Positions 36,816 through 44,939 of a DNA stretch of 64,000 nucleotides are shown here, piece after piece. The notes beneath the pieces were generated by a model that saw only the letters and a list, made by a program, of their open reading frames with translations, searched no databases and had not been told where the DNA came from. Each line of letters opens with the position of its first letter. Positions within the stretch are counted from its first letter, which is position 1. Both the position numbers and the translations under genes were made by a program. Source of the DNA: Martinezella rhizogenes (GTDB lineage: Bacteria; Pseudomonadota; Alphaproteobacteria; Rhizobiales; Rhizobiaceae); the NCBI RefSeq assembly GCF_007002745.1, contig NZ_SGNY01000003.1, forward strand, positions 186,001 to 250,000, written 5' to 3'.

Positions 36816-36865
36816 GATCCCTCTCCTTGGGCAGGCGTGAAAAGACTTCACGCTGCGGCCAGCGA

Positions 36866-36894
36866 GTTCTGACCCAATCACAAACTTGTGTCAA
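36866..36894 (-). promoter_or_regulatory. Predicted promoter of the imelysin operon
   Basis: On the minus strand TTGACA (complement of 36889-36894), a 17-base spacer and CAGAAC (complement of 36866-36871), 50 bases upstream of the imelysin start. The -35 is good; the -10 is weak. Confidence 0.4.
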
Positions 36895-36895
36895 A

Positions 36896-36912
36896 CATTC
36901 TAGTTTAGAATG
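36896..36912. promoter_or_regulatory. Iron-box-like everted palindrome upstream of the imelysin promoter
   Basis: CATTCTA-GTT-TAGAATG, perfect 7-base arms. The half-sites TAGAAT/ATTCTA are those of the ICE boxes at mbfA but in the opposite (everted) order. An overlapping ICE-like match (36904-36920, two mismatches) also exists. Located just upstream of the -35, as an activator site or an Irr/Fur-family site. Confidence 0.5.
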
Positions 36913-36970
36913 CTTTAAAACAAGATCGCGTGGCATTTCCCAAGTAAAATCAGCGCGTGCAAATCGGCTT

Positions 36971-38260
36971 TTATGCTTTGCGTTTCATCAAGCAGAAGAA
37001 GAAACCGTCCGTATCTGTGGTTGCAGGCGTCAACGCCAGTGTCTTTCCGTCGGAGGAATGCGGTTTGTTCGCATTTGCACCGAAAGTCGTCTGCCAGCGC
37101 TCCAGAGCAGAACCGATGACAAATTCGGGATTTTCCTCACAGAAACGCCGGACCTGCTGTTCGTTTTCTTCAGGCAGAACGGAGCAGGTGACATAAAGCA
37201 ACTCGCCACCCGGGCGCACGAAACCCTTGGCCTGCGACAGCGCCTCACCCTGCTGCTGCACGCGTTCTTCCAGATTACGTGCCGTCAGCCGCCATTTGGT
37301 ATCGGGGCGGCGGCGCCATGTGCCGGTGCCGGTGCAGGGCGCATCCACCAGAACGCGATCGAATTTTCCCTGGAAGGGCACAAGCCCGGCGGTACGGTCA
37401 TGGACCTGCACGTTGCGGGTGCCGGCCCGCTTCAGCCGCTCGATGATCGGCGCAAGCCGTTTGCGGTCGGCATCGAAGGCGTGAACCTGGCCTTTATTGT
37501 TCATGCTGGCGGCCATGGCGAGCGTCTTGCCGCCGCCACCGGCGCAATAATCGAGGATTTGTTCGCCCTCATGCGCGCCGGCGAGATCGGCAACGATTTG
37601 TGAGCCTTCGTCCTGCACCTCGAACCAGCCCTTCTGAAAGGAGAGTTCGGCGGTCACATTCGGCAGACGGGAGGGGCCTTCACCGGCAGGGATGCGAACA
37701 CCCTGACGGGCGATACGCGTGGCTTCCGCGCCGCTTTCCTCAAGTGCCTTCAAAACTTTTTCGCGGGTTGCCTTCAGCGTGTTGGCGCGCAGGTCAAGGG
37801 TCGGCCGCTCATTCAGCGCCTGCGCTTCAGTGAGCCAGTTTTCGCCAAATGCCGTTTCGAAGGAAGATTGCACCCATTCGGGAATATCGCCCTGAATATG
37901 GGTCGGCGCGTCACCGAGAGAGCGGGAAAGAAAGGCCTGCTGCCTTTGTTCGTCTGGTGCGGCGGGGGCGAACCTGTCGCCATCGAATTCCGCCGCCAGT
38001 TCCGAGAAGCTTTTGCCCCATTGGCGCAGCAGCACGGCATAGCCAAGCGAGGCTGCGCTGTCATCATCCATCAGCCAGGCGTGCGACAGTTTCATGCGCA
38101 ACGCGTCATAGACGATGTTGCCGATCGCGGCCCGGTCGCCGGAGCCTGCAAAACGATGGGCAAGCCCCCAGTCCTTCAATGCATCGGCGACAGGACGTTT
38201 GCGCCCTTCAATATCCGCCAATACTTCGATTGCTCCGGCCAAACGCCCGCCCAAACGCAT
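36971..38260 (-). CDS. RsmB/NOP-family RNA (m5C) methyltransferase
   Basis: 429 aa with an N-terminal NusB-like helical part and a C-terminal Rossmann methyltransferase domain: SAM motif DYCAGGGGKTLAMAA, catalytic cysteines DAPCTGTGTWRRRPD and YVTCSVLPEENE. It methylates cytosine in rRNA or tRNA; the specific target (RsmB-type C967 is typical) is inferred. It is convergent with nothing close, and upstream is rlpA. Full length. Confidence 0.93.
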   Translation of the reverse strand: MRLGGRLAGAIEVLADIEGRKRPVADALKDWGLAHRFAGSGDRAAIGNIVYDALRMKLSHAWLMDDDSAASLGYAVLLRQWGKSFSELAAEFDGDRFAPAAPDEQRQQAFLSRSLGDAPTHIQGDIPEWVQSSFETAFGENWLTEAQALNERPTLDLRANTLKATREKVLKALEESGAEATRIARQGVRIPAGEGPSRLPNVTAELSFQKGWFEVQDEGSQIVADLAGAHEGEQILDYCAGGGGKTLAMAASMNNKGQVHAFDADRKRLAPIIERLKRAGTRNVQVHDRTAGLVPFQGKFDRVLVDAPCTGTGTWRRRPDTKWRLTARNLEERVQQQGEALSQAKGFVRPGGELLYVTCSVLPEENEQQVRRFCEENPEFVIGSALERWQTTFGANANKPHSSDGKTLALTPATTDTDGFFFCLMKRKA

Positions 38261-38320
38261 TGTCTACCTCTTTTGCTGATAAGCCCGGTTGGTAGACGCG
38301 AATGGCGGCGAGGGCAAGGC

Positions 38321-38689
38321 TCAATCGGCCTTGACGATCTCGTAGCAGACCTTGGCAGTGCCGGAACTGATCATGCCGATGTTCTTGGCGGCAGCCTTGG
38401 AAAGATCGAGAACGCGACCCTTGATGAACGGACCGCGGTCATTGATGCGCACCACCACGGCTTTGCCGTTGCGCGCGTTGGTAACCTTGACCTTGGTGCC
38501 AAACCGCAGCGAGCGGTGCGCGGCGGTCAGATTGGCGGCGTTCATACGCTCGCCCGAAGCAGTCTTGGAGGTCAACGCATACCACGATGCGCCTCCACAA
38601 CCATTTGCCGCATTCGCCTGAAGAGGCGCGATGATGGAACAGGCGGCTATAGTTGCAGCGGTGAAAGTTATACGACGGATATTCAACAA
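38321..38689 (-). CDS. rlpA: RlpA-family septal/peptidoglycan-binding lytic protein
   Basis: 122 aa from a TTG at 38689 (AGGGAAG upstream) with a signal peptide ([21 protein letters not shown]). A complete double-psi beta-barrel follows: [40 protein letters not shown] and [23 protein letters not shown] with the conserved Glu and Asp. There is no SPOR domain. RlpA proteins act in septal cell-wall turnover. The upstream 427-base gap carries palindromes that may control it. Confidence 0.9.
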   Translation of the reverse strand: MLNIRRITFTAATIAACSIIAPLQANAANGCGGASWYALTSKTASGERMNAANLTAAHRSLRFGTKVKVTNARNGKAVVVRINDRGPFIKGRVLDLSKAAAKNIGMISSGTAKVCYEIVKAD

Positions 38690-38821
38690 ACTGTGCTTCC
38701 CTGAAAATCGGCCCCGCGCCGATTGATTGTGCCCTTGCTAAACGACCATGAACTGGCCTGAACGCCTTTTGATGCGAGATTGTAGGGCGAGGGAAAAATG
38801 GCGAAAAAAAGCTAAGCTCAA

Positions 38822-38855
38822 ATCACGAAGTGTTACAGGCTGTAACATTCGTGAT
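38822..38855. repeat. Long near-perfect palindrome upstream of rlpA
   Basis: Outer arms ATCACGAA/TTCGTGAT (38822-38829, 38848-38855) and inner arms TGTTACAG/CTGTAACA (38831-38838, 38840-38847), with single unpaired G residues at 38830 and 38839. Sixteen pairs over 34 bases. No T-run follows, so not a conventional terminator. Confidence 0.8.
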
Positions 38856-38952
38856 CGTTAGCCGGAAAGGTGTCCGTGTGATAGACGGATATAAAAATGG
38901 AAAAAATAACGCAGAATCAATGCGCAATCGAAATGCTGTTGCAAGTCACGGC

Positions 38953-38973
38953 TTCGTGAATCCACTTCACGAA
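38953..38973. repeat. Second TTCGTGA/TCACGAA inverted repeat upstream of rlpA
   Basis: TTCGTGA (38953-38959) and TCACGAA (38967-38973), perfect 7-base arms with a 7-base spacer that contains a GANTC site. It repeats the outer-arm motif of the palindrome 100 bases to the left. Confidence 0.7.
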
Positions 38974-39116
38974 ATGTGAGTGAAATATTTTTCTAATTGC
39001 TATGATTTTAGTGAATTTTGTTTGGTTAATAAAGTCCTAATTGACCAAAATGCGACGAAAACCATCCTCAAAAGTGGGTTTGGAAGGATTTTTCATCGCT
39101 TTTAACGGCCTCGTCT

Positions 39117-39989
39117 TCAGCCTCGCCAGAGACCATTTTCCCACAACTTCGTCAGCGAGATCTTGTACTCCGGAAAGTCGAAATTAAAGCCGAGGCTGCG
39201 TATTTTGGCGTTGGAAACACGCTTGTTCTCGCCGTAGAAGGAGCGCGCCATAGGCGTCAGATCGGCGGTTTCAAACGCCTGTTCGGGCGGCGGCTCCACA
39301 CCCATCAACATCGCGGCGAAGCTCACGACATCCTGCGGCGGGCAGGGATCGTCATCGGTGACATTGAAGATACCGCGTTCGTTCCTGCTCGCCAGAAAGG
39401 CAAGTGCCGCACCGATATCCTCGACCCGGATGCGATTGAACACCTGATCTTTCTTGACCAGCCTTCGCGCCGTTCCCTTTTCGAAATTCATGAAGGCATT
39501 GCGTCCGGGGCCATAAATTCCGGACAGACGAAGGGTGACAAGCGGCACATTTGCTTTTTCGGCAGCTGCCGTCCAGGCGGCTTCGGCGGCGACGCGCTCC
39601 ACGGAACGGGCGGAAACCGGGCGGCAGGGGCTTTCCTCATCCACCCAGGCACCATCATGATCGCCATAAACGCCGACGGTGGAAAGATAAGCCACCCACT
39701 CCAGCTTCGGCAGGAACCGTTTCAGATCGCTGCCCAGCAACGCCAGCAGCGGATCGCCTTGCCCGCCGGGCGCGATGGACTGGACGAGATGTGTGATATT
39801 GCCCATCGCGGCGATGAGATCGTCATTGAAACGAACACCGTCAAAAAGGAACGGTGTCATGCCTGCGGCTTCGAGGTTCGGGAATTTATTCTCACTGCGG
39901 GTCGTACCGAAGATGGTACCAGCCGCGGGTTTCAGCGCGTTTGCGATGGCTTTTCCCGAATATCCCGCGCCGAAAATCATCACATGCAT
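39117..39989 (-). CDS. NAD-dependent epimerase/dehydratase family protein (SDR)
   Basis: 290 aa with the extended-SDR Rossmann start MHVMIFGAGYSGKAIANAL (GxxGxxG), an active-site Tyr region in YLSTVGVYGDHDGAWVDE with following residues, and a conserved C-terminal substrate half. Such proteins act on nucleotide sugars or related carbonyls. It starts just after queG on the same strand (3-base gap) and may be co-transcribed with it. The specific substrate is not predictable. Confidence 0.85.
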   Translation of the reverse strand: MHVMIFGAGYSGKAIANALKPAAGTIFGTTRSENKFPNLEAAGMTPFLFDGVRFNDDLIAAMGNITHLVQSIAPGGQGDPLLALLGSDLKRFLPKLEWVAYLSTVGVYGDHDGAWVDEESPCRPVSARSVERVAAEAAWTAAAEKANVPLVTLRLSGIYGPGRNAFMNFEKGTARRLVKKDQVFNRIRVEDIGAALAFLASRNERGIFNVTDDDPCPPQDVVSFAAMLMGVEPPPEQAFETADLTPMARSFYGENKRVSNAKIRSLGFNFDFPEYKISLTKLWENGLWRG

Positions 39990-39992
39990 GCG

Positions 39993-41150
39993 TCACGCCT
40001 CTGCCAATTGCCATTCCATTTCCGCCTCCGGATCAGTCTCCGGGGCGCGGCTGGCAGAGTATGTACGGAATTCTTCCCTGTCCATAAGCCGTGACAAAGC
40101 CCATGCGGCCATACCGCGCACCTCCGGCGAGGAATCGCTTTCGGCAAGTGCCTTGCATCGTTCCACGAATTGCCGGTCGGAGGAGTTTCCCGCTGCGATC
40201 AGCACGTTGCGGATAAACCGGTTGCGGCCGATGCGTTTGACCGGGGAGCCGCTGAAAAAGCTGCGGAAGGCGGCATCGTCGAGTGTCAGCAGGAAAGAAA
40301 TGGAAGGTTCCTTCAGATCCTCGCGCGCCTGCAATTTCATCTCGGAGGCGCTAGCTGCGAACTTGTTCCACGGACAGGCGGCAAGGCAATCGTCGCAGCC
40401 ATAGATGCGGTTGCCAATCAACGGCCGGAATTCGTGCGGGATCGGCCCCTTGTGTTCAATGGTGAGATAGGAGATGCAGCGGCGTGCATCGAGCTGATAG
40501 GGGGCCGGAAAAGCGGCCGTCGGACAGGCATCGAGACAGGCGCGGCAGGAACCGCAATGGTCCTTCTCCGCCTCATCAAGACAGAGCTCGGCGGTGGTGA
40601 ACATGCTGCCGAGAAACAGCCAGGAACCGTGGGTGCGGCTGACGAGGTTGGTGTGTTTGCCCTGCCAGCCAAGCCCGGCGGCGGCGGCAAGCGGCTTTTC
40701 CATGACCGGCGCGGTATCGACAAAGACCTTCACATCCTCGCCTGCACGTGCGGCAAAGCGGGTGGCAATCTCTTTCAACCGTCCCTTGATAATGTCGTGA
40801 TAATCGCGATTGCGGGCATAGACCGAAATGGCTGCCTTGTCCGGTTTCGAAAGAATACCGCGCGGGTCCTCCTCCGGGCCATAATTGAGGCCGAACATGA
40901 CGATGGAGCGCACGTCGCCCCACAGCGTTTTCGGTTGGGCTCGGCGAGCCTCCGTTTCCTCCATCCACGCCATGGTGCCGTGGTAACCCTTGTCGAGAAA
41001 CAGCCTCAGCCGTTCCGGCGCCAGTGGAATGCAGTCCGGCGCGGTAATGCGACACAGATCGAAGCCGAGCGAAAGCGCCTCCTGACGAACGAAGTCCGTC
41101 AGCTTTCGGGCGCGTATCTGCTGTTTGTCGCTGGCGACGTCGATGGTCAT
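39993..41150 (-). CDS. queG: Epoxyqueuosine reductase
   Basis: 385 aa with the cobalamin-binding N-terminal part and two ferredoxin-like 4Fe-4S clusters (CGSCRACLDACPTAAF and CDDCLAACPWNKFA) plus a C-terminal HEAT-like tail. It reduces epoxyqueuosine to queuosine in tRNA anticodons. Length and motifs are normal. Upstream of the SDR gene on the minus strand. Confidence 0.96.
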   Translation of the reverse strand: MTIDVASDKQQIRARKLTDFVRQEALSLGFDLCRITAPDCIPLAPERLRLFLDKGYHGTMAWMEETEARRAQPKTLWGDVRSIVMFGLNYGPEEDPRGILSKPDKAAISVYARNRDYHDIIKGRLKEIATRFAARAGEDVKVFVDTAPVMEKPLAAAAGLGWQGKHTNLVSRTHGSWLFLGSMFTTAELCLDEAEKDHCGSCRACLDACPTAAFPAPYQLDARRCISYLTIEHKGPIPHEFRPLIGNRIYGCDDCLAACPWNKFAASASEMKLQAREDLKEPSISFLLTLDDAAFRSFFSGSPVKRIGRNRFIRNVLIAAGNSSDRQFVERCKALAESDSSPEVRGMAAWALSRLMDREEFRTYSASRAPETDPEAEMEWQLAEA

Positions 41151-41274
41151 GTCTCCCGAGGGTTATTCTGCGGCATATATAGTGCATGTCGCCCGAAAGT
41201 GTGCAGCGGTTTCGGGACAATGACATGCGTTAAATACAGCCGCAGGCCGCAGCAAATAACCAGAAGACCGTATT

Positions 41275-41967
41275 TTAGAAATCCAGATCGGCGTAGTGGG
41301 AGGAGGGCGCAAGGCGCGGAATGCGTTCGCTCAGGAACGGTCGGAAGGAAGGCCTTGATTTCAGCCGCTGATACCATTCCTTGGCAATCGGCGCCTCGAG
41401 CCAGTTGATTTCACCAAGATAGTCCAGCACCGAAACACCGGCTGCGGCGGCAAGGTCTGCATAGCTCAACCGGTCGCCGGCAAGCCATGTGCGCGAACCG
41501 GCCAGCCACTCCAGATATTTGATATGCTGGCGGATATTGTTGCGGGCAGTACGCAACAGCTTGGAATCCGGCGGCCCGCCACCCTGCGCGGTTGTCATCT
41601 GCAATTTATAAACCCGCTCCCGCACCAGCGGCCGGGTTACGTCATTTTCCATCTTCTGCAGAAACCACTCGGTCAGGCGGCGGATTTCCGCCCGCTGAAA
41701 CGGGTCTTCTGCCAGAAGTCGCCTGTCGCGCTTCAAAACCCCATGCGTTTCGTCAAGAAACTCGGCAAGCACATAAGGCCCGCTTAGCGAGCGCATATTG
41801 TCATCCAGATAGACCGGCAGGGTGCCGGCCGGATTGAGCGCCAGAAACTCCCGTCGTCTTTCCCACGGCTGCTCTTCCACGAGATCGGTCTGGAACCCGT
41901 ATTCTGCGAGGATCAGACGAACGAACCGGGATGCGGTCGACATCGGAGAATGATAGAGAGTTGGCAT
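41275..41967 (-). CDS. Glutathione S-transferase family protein
   Basis: 230 aa. N-terminal thioredoxin-fold GST domain (MPTLYHSPMSTASRFVRLILAEYGFQTDLVEE...NPAGTLPVYLDD) and an all-helical C-terminal domain (WLAGDRLSYADLAAAAGVSVLDYL). A conventional cytosolic GST. Divergent from uppP. The electrophile substrate is unknown. Confidence 0.92.
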   Translation of the reverse strand: MPTLYHSPMSTASRFVRLILAEYGFQTDLVEEQPWERRREFLALNPAGTLPVYLDDNMRSLSGPYVLAEFLDETHGVLKRDRRLLAEDPFQRAEIRRLTEWFLQKMENDVTRPLVRERVYKLQMTTAQGGGPPDSKLLRTARNNIRQHIKYLEWLAGSRTWLAGDRLSYADLAAAAGVSVLDYLGEINWLEAPIAKEWYQRLKSRPSFRPFLSERIPRLAPSSHYADLDF

Positions 41968-42124
41968 CGGTACTCAATTTTTACGATTGGTTGTCATGAT
42001 CGGCATTTGCCGGAAAACTTTTTCAGTTTCGCTTCATCAAGACGCTATAAGAGCTTGGCTACTTTAAAACAAGTTTAACGCAATTGCTTTCCATTGCCGC
42101 TTTCCCCTGAAAAAAGGATACCTC

Positions 42125-42931
42125 ATGGGTGACCAATCGATCATCAGCGCGCTTCTGCTGGGCATTATCGAGGGTCTGACGGAGTTTATTCCCGTTTCCT
42201 CAACGGCGCATGTGCTGCTGGCCGGGCATTTCCTCGGCTTCAAATCACCCGGCAACACCTTTGCCGTCCTTATCCAGCTCGGCGCTATCCTCGCTATCCT
42301 TCTTGTTTATTTTCAAAAACTTGTATCGATCGCACTCGCTTTGCCGACCAGCGCCAAGGCGCGCCGCTTCGTGATGGCCGTCGCGCTTGCCTTCCTGCCG
42401 GCGGCGGTGATCGGGGCTCTGGCGCATGACTTCATCAAGACGGTGCTGTTCGAAACACCGATGCTGATTTGTGTCGTCCTTATTATCGGCGGCGTCATAT
42501 TGCTTGCCGTCGACCGCATGCCGTTAAAACCGAAATATACCGACATCATGGATTATCCGCCGTCGCTCGCGTTCAAGATCGGCCTGTTCCAGTGCCTTGC
42601 GATGATCCCCGGCACATCGCGCTCGGGTGCTACCATTGTCGGCTCGCTACTGATGGGTACGGACAAGCGCTCTGCCGCCGAATTTTCGTTCTTCCTGGCG
42701 ATGCCGACCATGCTTGGCGCTTTCACCCTCGATCTCTACAAGAACCGCGATGCGCTGAGCTTTGATGACGGCGCGCTGATTGCCGTGGGTTTCATCGCGG
42801 CGTTCGTTTCCGGCCTGTTTGTCGTGCGCTCGCTGCTGGACTTCGTCTCGCGGCGTGGTTTTGCGCCTTTCGCCTGGTGGCGCATCGTCATCGGTTCGCT
42901 GGGGCTGATCGCACTTCTGGTTTTTGGTTAA
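42125..42931 (+). CDS. uppP: Undecaprenyl-diphosphatase (BacA type)
   Basis: 268 aa, about eight transmembrane helices, with the BacA catalytic motifs [14 protein letters not shown] (residues about 15-28) and [10 protein letters not shown] (about 160). It recycles the C55 lipid carrier for cell-wall and O-antigen synthesis in the inner membrane. A GAAAAAAGGA run precedes the ATG. A strong bidirectional terminator follows. Confidence 0.97.
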   Translation: MGDQSIISALLLGIIEGLTEFIPVSSTAHVLLAGHFLGFKSPGNTFAVLIQLGAILAILLVYFQKLVSIALALPTSAKARRFVMAVALAFLPAAVIGALAHDFIKTVLFETPMLICVVLIIGGVILLAVDRMPLKPKYTDIMDYPPSLAFKIGLFQCLAMIPGTSRSGATIVGSLLMGTDKRSAAEFSFFLAMPTMLGAFTLDLYKNRDALSFDDGALIAVGFIAAFVSGLFVVRSLLDFVSRRGFAPFAWWRIVIGSLGLIALLVFG

Positions 42932-42972
42932 GCCAGTGAATGCCGGCCGTCTTGAATGGCCGACCTGAAAAC

Positions 42973-43008
42973 GAAAAAGCGCCCCGGAAAACCGGAGGCG
43001 CTTTTTCT
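42973..43008 (+). terminator. Bidirectional terminator between uppP and the small secreted protein gene
   Basis: GAAAAAGCGCC-CCGG pairs with CCGG-A-GGCGCTTTTTC (one bulged A) around AAAA, then TTT. It also has an A-run on the left, so it can stop the minus-strand gene that ends at 43029. Confidence 0.88.
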
Positions 43009-43028
43009 TTGAAGCTTTTAGAGGCTGA

Positions 43029-43184
43029 TCAGTTGGCGCTGATCGAAGCCGTCGCGCAGGGATCGACGCCGTAAGCGGGAGCGCAACCGCTCTTGCCCGC
43101 CGCAACCGTTCCCGGCGCCATGAAAGAACCCGCCAGAACCACCAAAGCCGCACACGCAAAAAAGAGTGCGATAGATCTGCCCAT
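43029..43184 (-). CDS. Small secreted/lipid-face hypothetical protein (51 aa)
   Basis: 51 aa from the ATG at 43184 (GAAAGG about 10 bases upstream); a longer upstream start at 43223 is less likely. It begins with a signal-like hydrophobic stretch (SIALFFACAALVVLAGSFM, then a possible AxA-type cleavage) and ends with a short mature part containing two cysteines (SGCAPAYGVDPCATASISAN). Family unknown to me. A terminator follows the stop. Confidence 0.6.
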   Translation of the reverse strand: MGRSIALFFACAALVVLAGSFMAPGTVAAGKSGCAPAYGVDPCATASISAN

Positions 43185-43470
43185 TTTATGATTGCCTTTC
43201 AGACGTTCGTTCGTGCGGATCATGCCGCCGTGTGTGAATTGAGGGTCCGGGATATGTTTGGAATGTGGCCAATATCAATAAAGGAGCTTGCTGAATACCG
43301 GGTTAATGCGAAGTCTTTTCCACAGTTGCGCTTGTGCCACGCTTACGTGTTGCGGCCAGATGGCCGTTAACTTTTACCCGGCTTTGCAACGCCGTCCCTG
43401 TTGATGCTGCACCTCCCCTTCAGTTGAGGGAGAAATGCGCCAGTAGCGGTTTGGTTGCAATTCAATCGCG
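43185..43470. other. Intergenic stretch with no gene found
   Basis: About 286 bases (349 to the next CDS) between the small protein gene start and the NDUFA9-like gene terminator. It contains a few short inverted repeats (for example GGCC-AGAT-GGCC near 43360 and CTCCC...GGGAG near 43418) but no convincing promoter, RNA gene or conserved frame. A 38-codon plus-strand frame from 43254 is unsupported. Confidence 0.5.
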
Positions 43471-43501
43471 CAAAAACAAAAAGCGGGAATGGCTCCCGCT
43501 T
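43471..43501 (-). terminator. Terminator of the NDUFA9-like gene
   Basis: AAGCGGGA (43481-43488) pairs with TCCCGCTT (43494-43501) around ATGGC. On the minus strand it is followed by TTTGTTTTTG. Confidence 0.75.
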
Positions 43502-43533
43502 CCGTTCAGAATGGCGATGCCTGAAGTGCAGCT

Positions 43534-44514
43534 TCAGGCGGCTTTTCCGGCGTTGGAGAACTGACCATGTGTGCGGTACTGCACCATGTAGGAGGGCAGA
43601 ACCGAAGCGACACGAACGGGATTGATGCCGATGCCTTCGAGTGTCAGGCCGTTCTTTTCCGCCTCGCTGGAAACGACATTGTCCTTTTTCAGCATGGTCA
43701 CCTGATCGGCGGTCAACGGCGGCGTGATGAGCGGGACCAGTGAAGCGATCTTGCCGATCATCGAGGCGACGCCAAAAGGCAGATTGATGAAAGGACGCTG
43801 ACGATAAGTTGCTGCAAGAACTGCCTCAAGACAGTCGCGGAACGTCATCACGTCCTGACCGCCGAGTTCATAGATTGCGCCGGGCTTCAGCTTGCCATCG
43901 ACACTGCGGGCGACGGCTTCGGCGACATCCTCGACATAAACAGGCTGGAATTTGGTTTTTCCACCGCCGATCAGCGGCAGGAACGGCATGCTGCGGGCCA
44001 TCTTGGCGAATTTGTTGAAGAAATCGTCTTCCGGTCCGAAAATGATCGACGGACGCAGGATCACCGCGCCTGGCAGAACGGAATGAATGGCGGCTTCGGC
44101 GCGGCCCTTGGTGCGGCCATAGCCGGTCTGCGAATTTGCTTCCGCTCCGATGGCGGAGATATGCGTCAGCGTCGCGCCTGTGTCACGGGCGGCTTCGGCA
44201 ATCGCTTTGGCGCCGAATTCCTGCACGGCGTCAAAGGTGTTGCGGCCGCTTTCGGTCAGGATGCCGACACAATTGACCACATGGTCTGCATCTTCGACGG
44301 CTTTGATGATGGAGTCGCGATAACGCAGGTTCGCCTGGGCAAAGGAAATCTGGCCGACATTGCCGAGCGGCTGCAGGAAACCGGCAAGATCCGGGCGACG
44401 CACGGCAACGCGGATGCGATAACCGCGCCGGGCGAGCATTCTCACGACATGCCGCCCGACAAAACCCGAACCGCCGAAAACGGTGACGAGGGGTGGAAGG
44501 TTGGCCAAGGTCAT
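43534..44514 (-). CDS. NDUFA9-like NAD(P)-binding complex I assembly/accessory protein
   Basis: 326 aa, an atypical SDR with VTVFGGSGFVGRHVVRMLARRGYRIRVAVRRP, matching the mitochondrial complex I NDUFA9/39-kDa branch found in alphaproteobacteria. Lacks a clear catalytic YxxxK; YGRTKGRAEAAI supplies a YGRTK pattern. Likely a membrane-associated NADPH-binding accessory protein. Typical of the lineage. Confidence 0.9.
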   Translation of the reverse strand: MTLANLPPLVTVFGGSGFVGRHVVRMLARRGYRIRVAVRRPDLAGFLQPLGNVGQISFAQANLRYRDSIIKAVEDADHVVNCVGILTESGRNTFDAVQEFGAKAIAEAARDTGATLTHISAIGAEANSQTGYGRTKGRAEAAIHSVLPGAVILRPSIIFGPEDDFFNKFAKMARSMPFLPLIGGGKTKFQPVYVEDVAEAVARSVDGKLKPGAIYELGGQDVMTFRDCLEAVLAATYRQRPFINLPFGVASMIGKIASLVPLITPPLTADQVTMLKKDNVVSSEAEKNGLTLEGIGINPVRVASVLPSYMVQYRTHGQFSNAGKAA

Positions 44515-44634
44515 GGGAGGCTCCTCAGAAGCTGTCGATAAAGCGTTTTTCAGTCTCTTAGCCCAAAGCCGCGCGCAGGTGAAGAGATGTTATCGCGCGG
44601 CAGGGGCAGGCTTTGGAAATGCGGTTGACGAGCG

Positions 44635-44922
44635 TCAAATTCCTTCGACGATCAGCATCTCCGCATCAGCGACTTCCTGACGGATTTTGGCCGCGGCCTG
44701 ATACTCCGGCGAATTATAACAGTCGATGGCATGTTGTACGGAGGGGAACTCGATGACGACGTTACGTCCGCGTGCTTTGCCTTCCAGTTCGGTCAATGCG
44801 CCGCCACGGGCCAGAAAATTGGCGCCGAACCGCTCGAAGGCGGGCTTCGCTGTCGTGACATAGTCCTTGTAACGCTCATTGTCGCGCACATCGACGCGGG
44901 CGATCCAATATCCCTTTGCCAT
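44635..44922 (-). CDS. DUF1330-domain protein
   Basis: 95 aa, a ferredoxin-like alpha+beta barrel of the DUF1330 family: YWIARVDVRDNERYKDYVTTAKPAFERFGANFLARGG and VVIEFPSVQHAIDCYNSPEY. The role is unknown; relatives are dimeric small-molecule-binding proteins. It is the last gene of a run with pyrF and the histidine-phosphatase gene. Confidence 0.9.
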   Translation of the reverse strand: MAKGYWIARVDVRDNERYKDYVTTAKPAFERFGANFLARGGALTELEGKARGRNVVIEFPSVQHAIDCYNSPEYQAAAKIRQEVADAEMLIVEGI

Positions 44923-44939
44923 TTCATCTCCTCCTGTCG

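Larger units (their letters stand above)
38690..39116. other. 427-base intergenic region with clustered palindromes
   Basis: No gene is apparent. The region is AT-richer than its surroundings and carries four copies of TCACGAA/TTCGTGA in two inverted pairs (38822-38855 and 38953-38973), two GANTC (CcrM) sites, and a TTAA-N7-CTAA element at 39026-39040 close to a CtrA site. A 20-codon ATG frame at about 38897 is probably chance. It is the upstream region of rlpA. Confidence 0.6.

Noticed and set aside
33839-36872. Long plus-strand open frames (543 and 573 codons) over the DHOR and imelysin genes
   Set aside because: Shadows of the minus-strand genes that carry CxxCH and GxHxxE motifs and signal peptides.
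38897-38959. 20-codon ATG frame in the rlpA upstream region, as a leader peptide
   Set aside because: Weak Shine-Dalgarno, on the opposite strand from rlpA and with no regulatory codon bias.
43188-43370. 60-codon frame in the empty gap before the NDUFA9-like gene
   Set aside because: No ribosome-binding site and no protein features; kept as intergenic.
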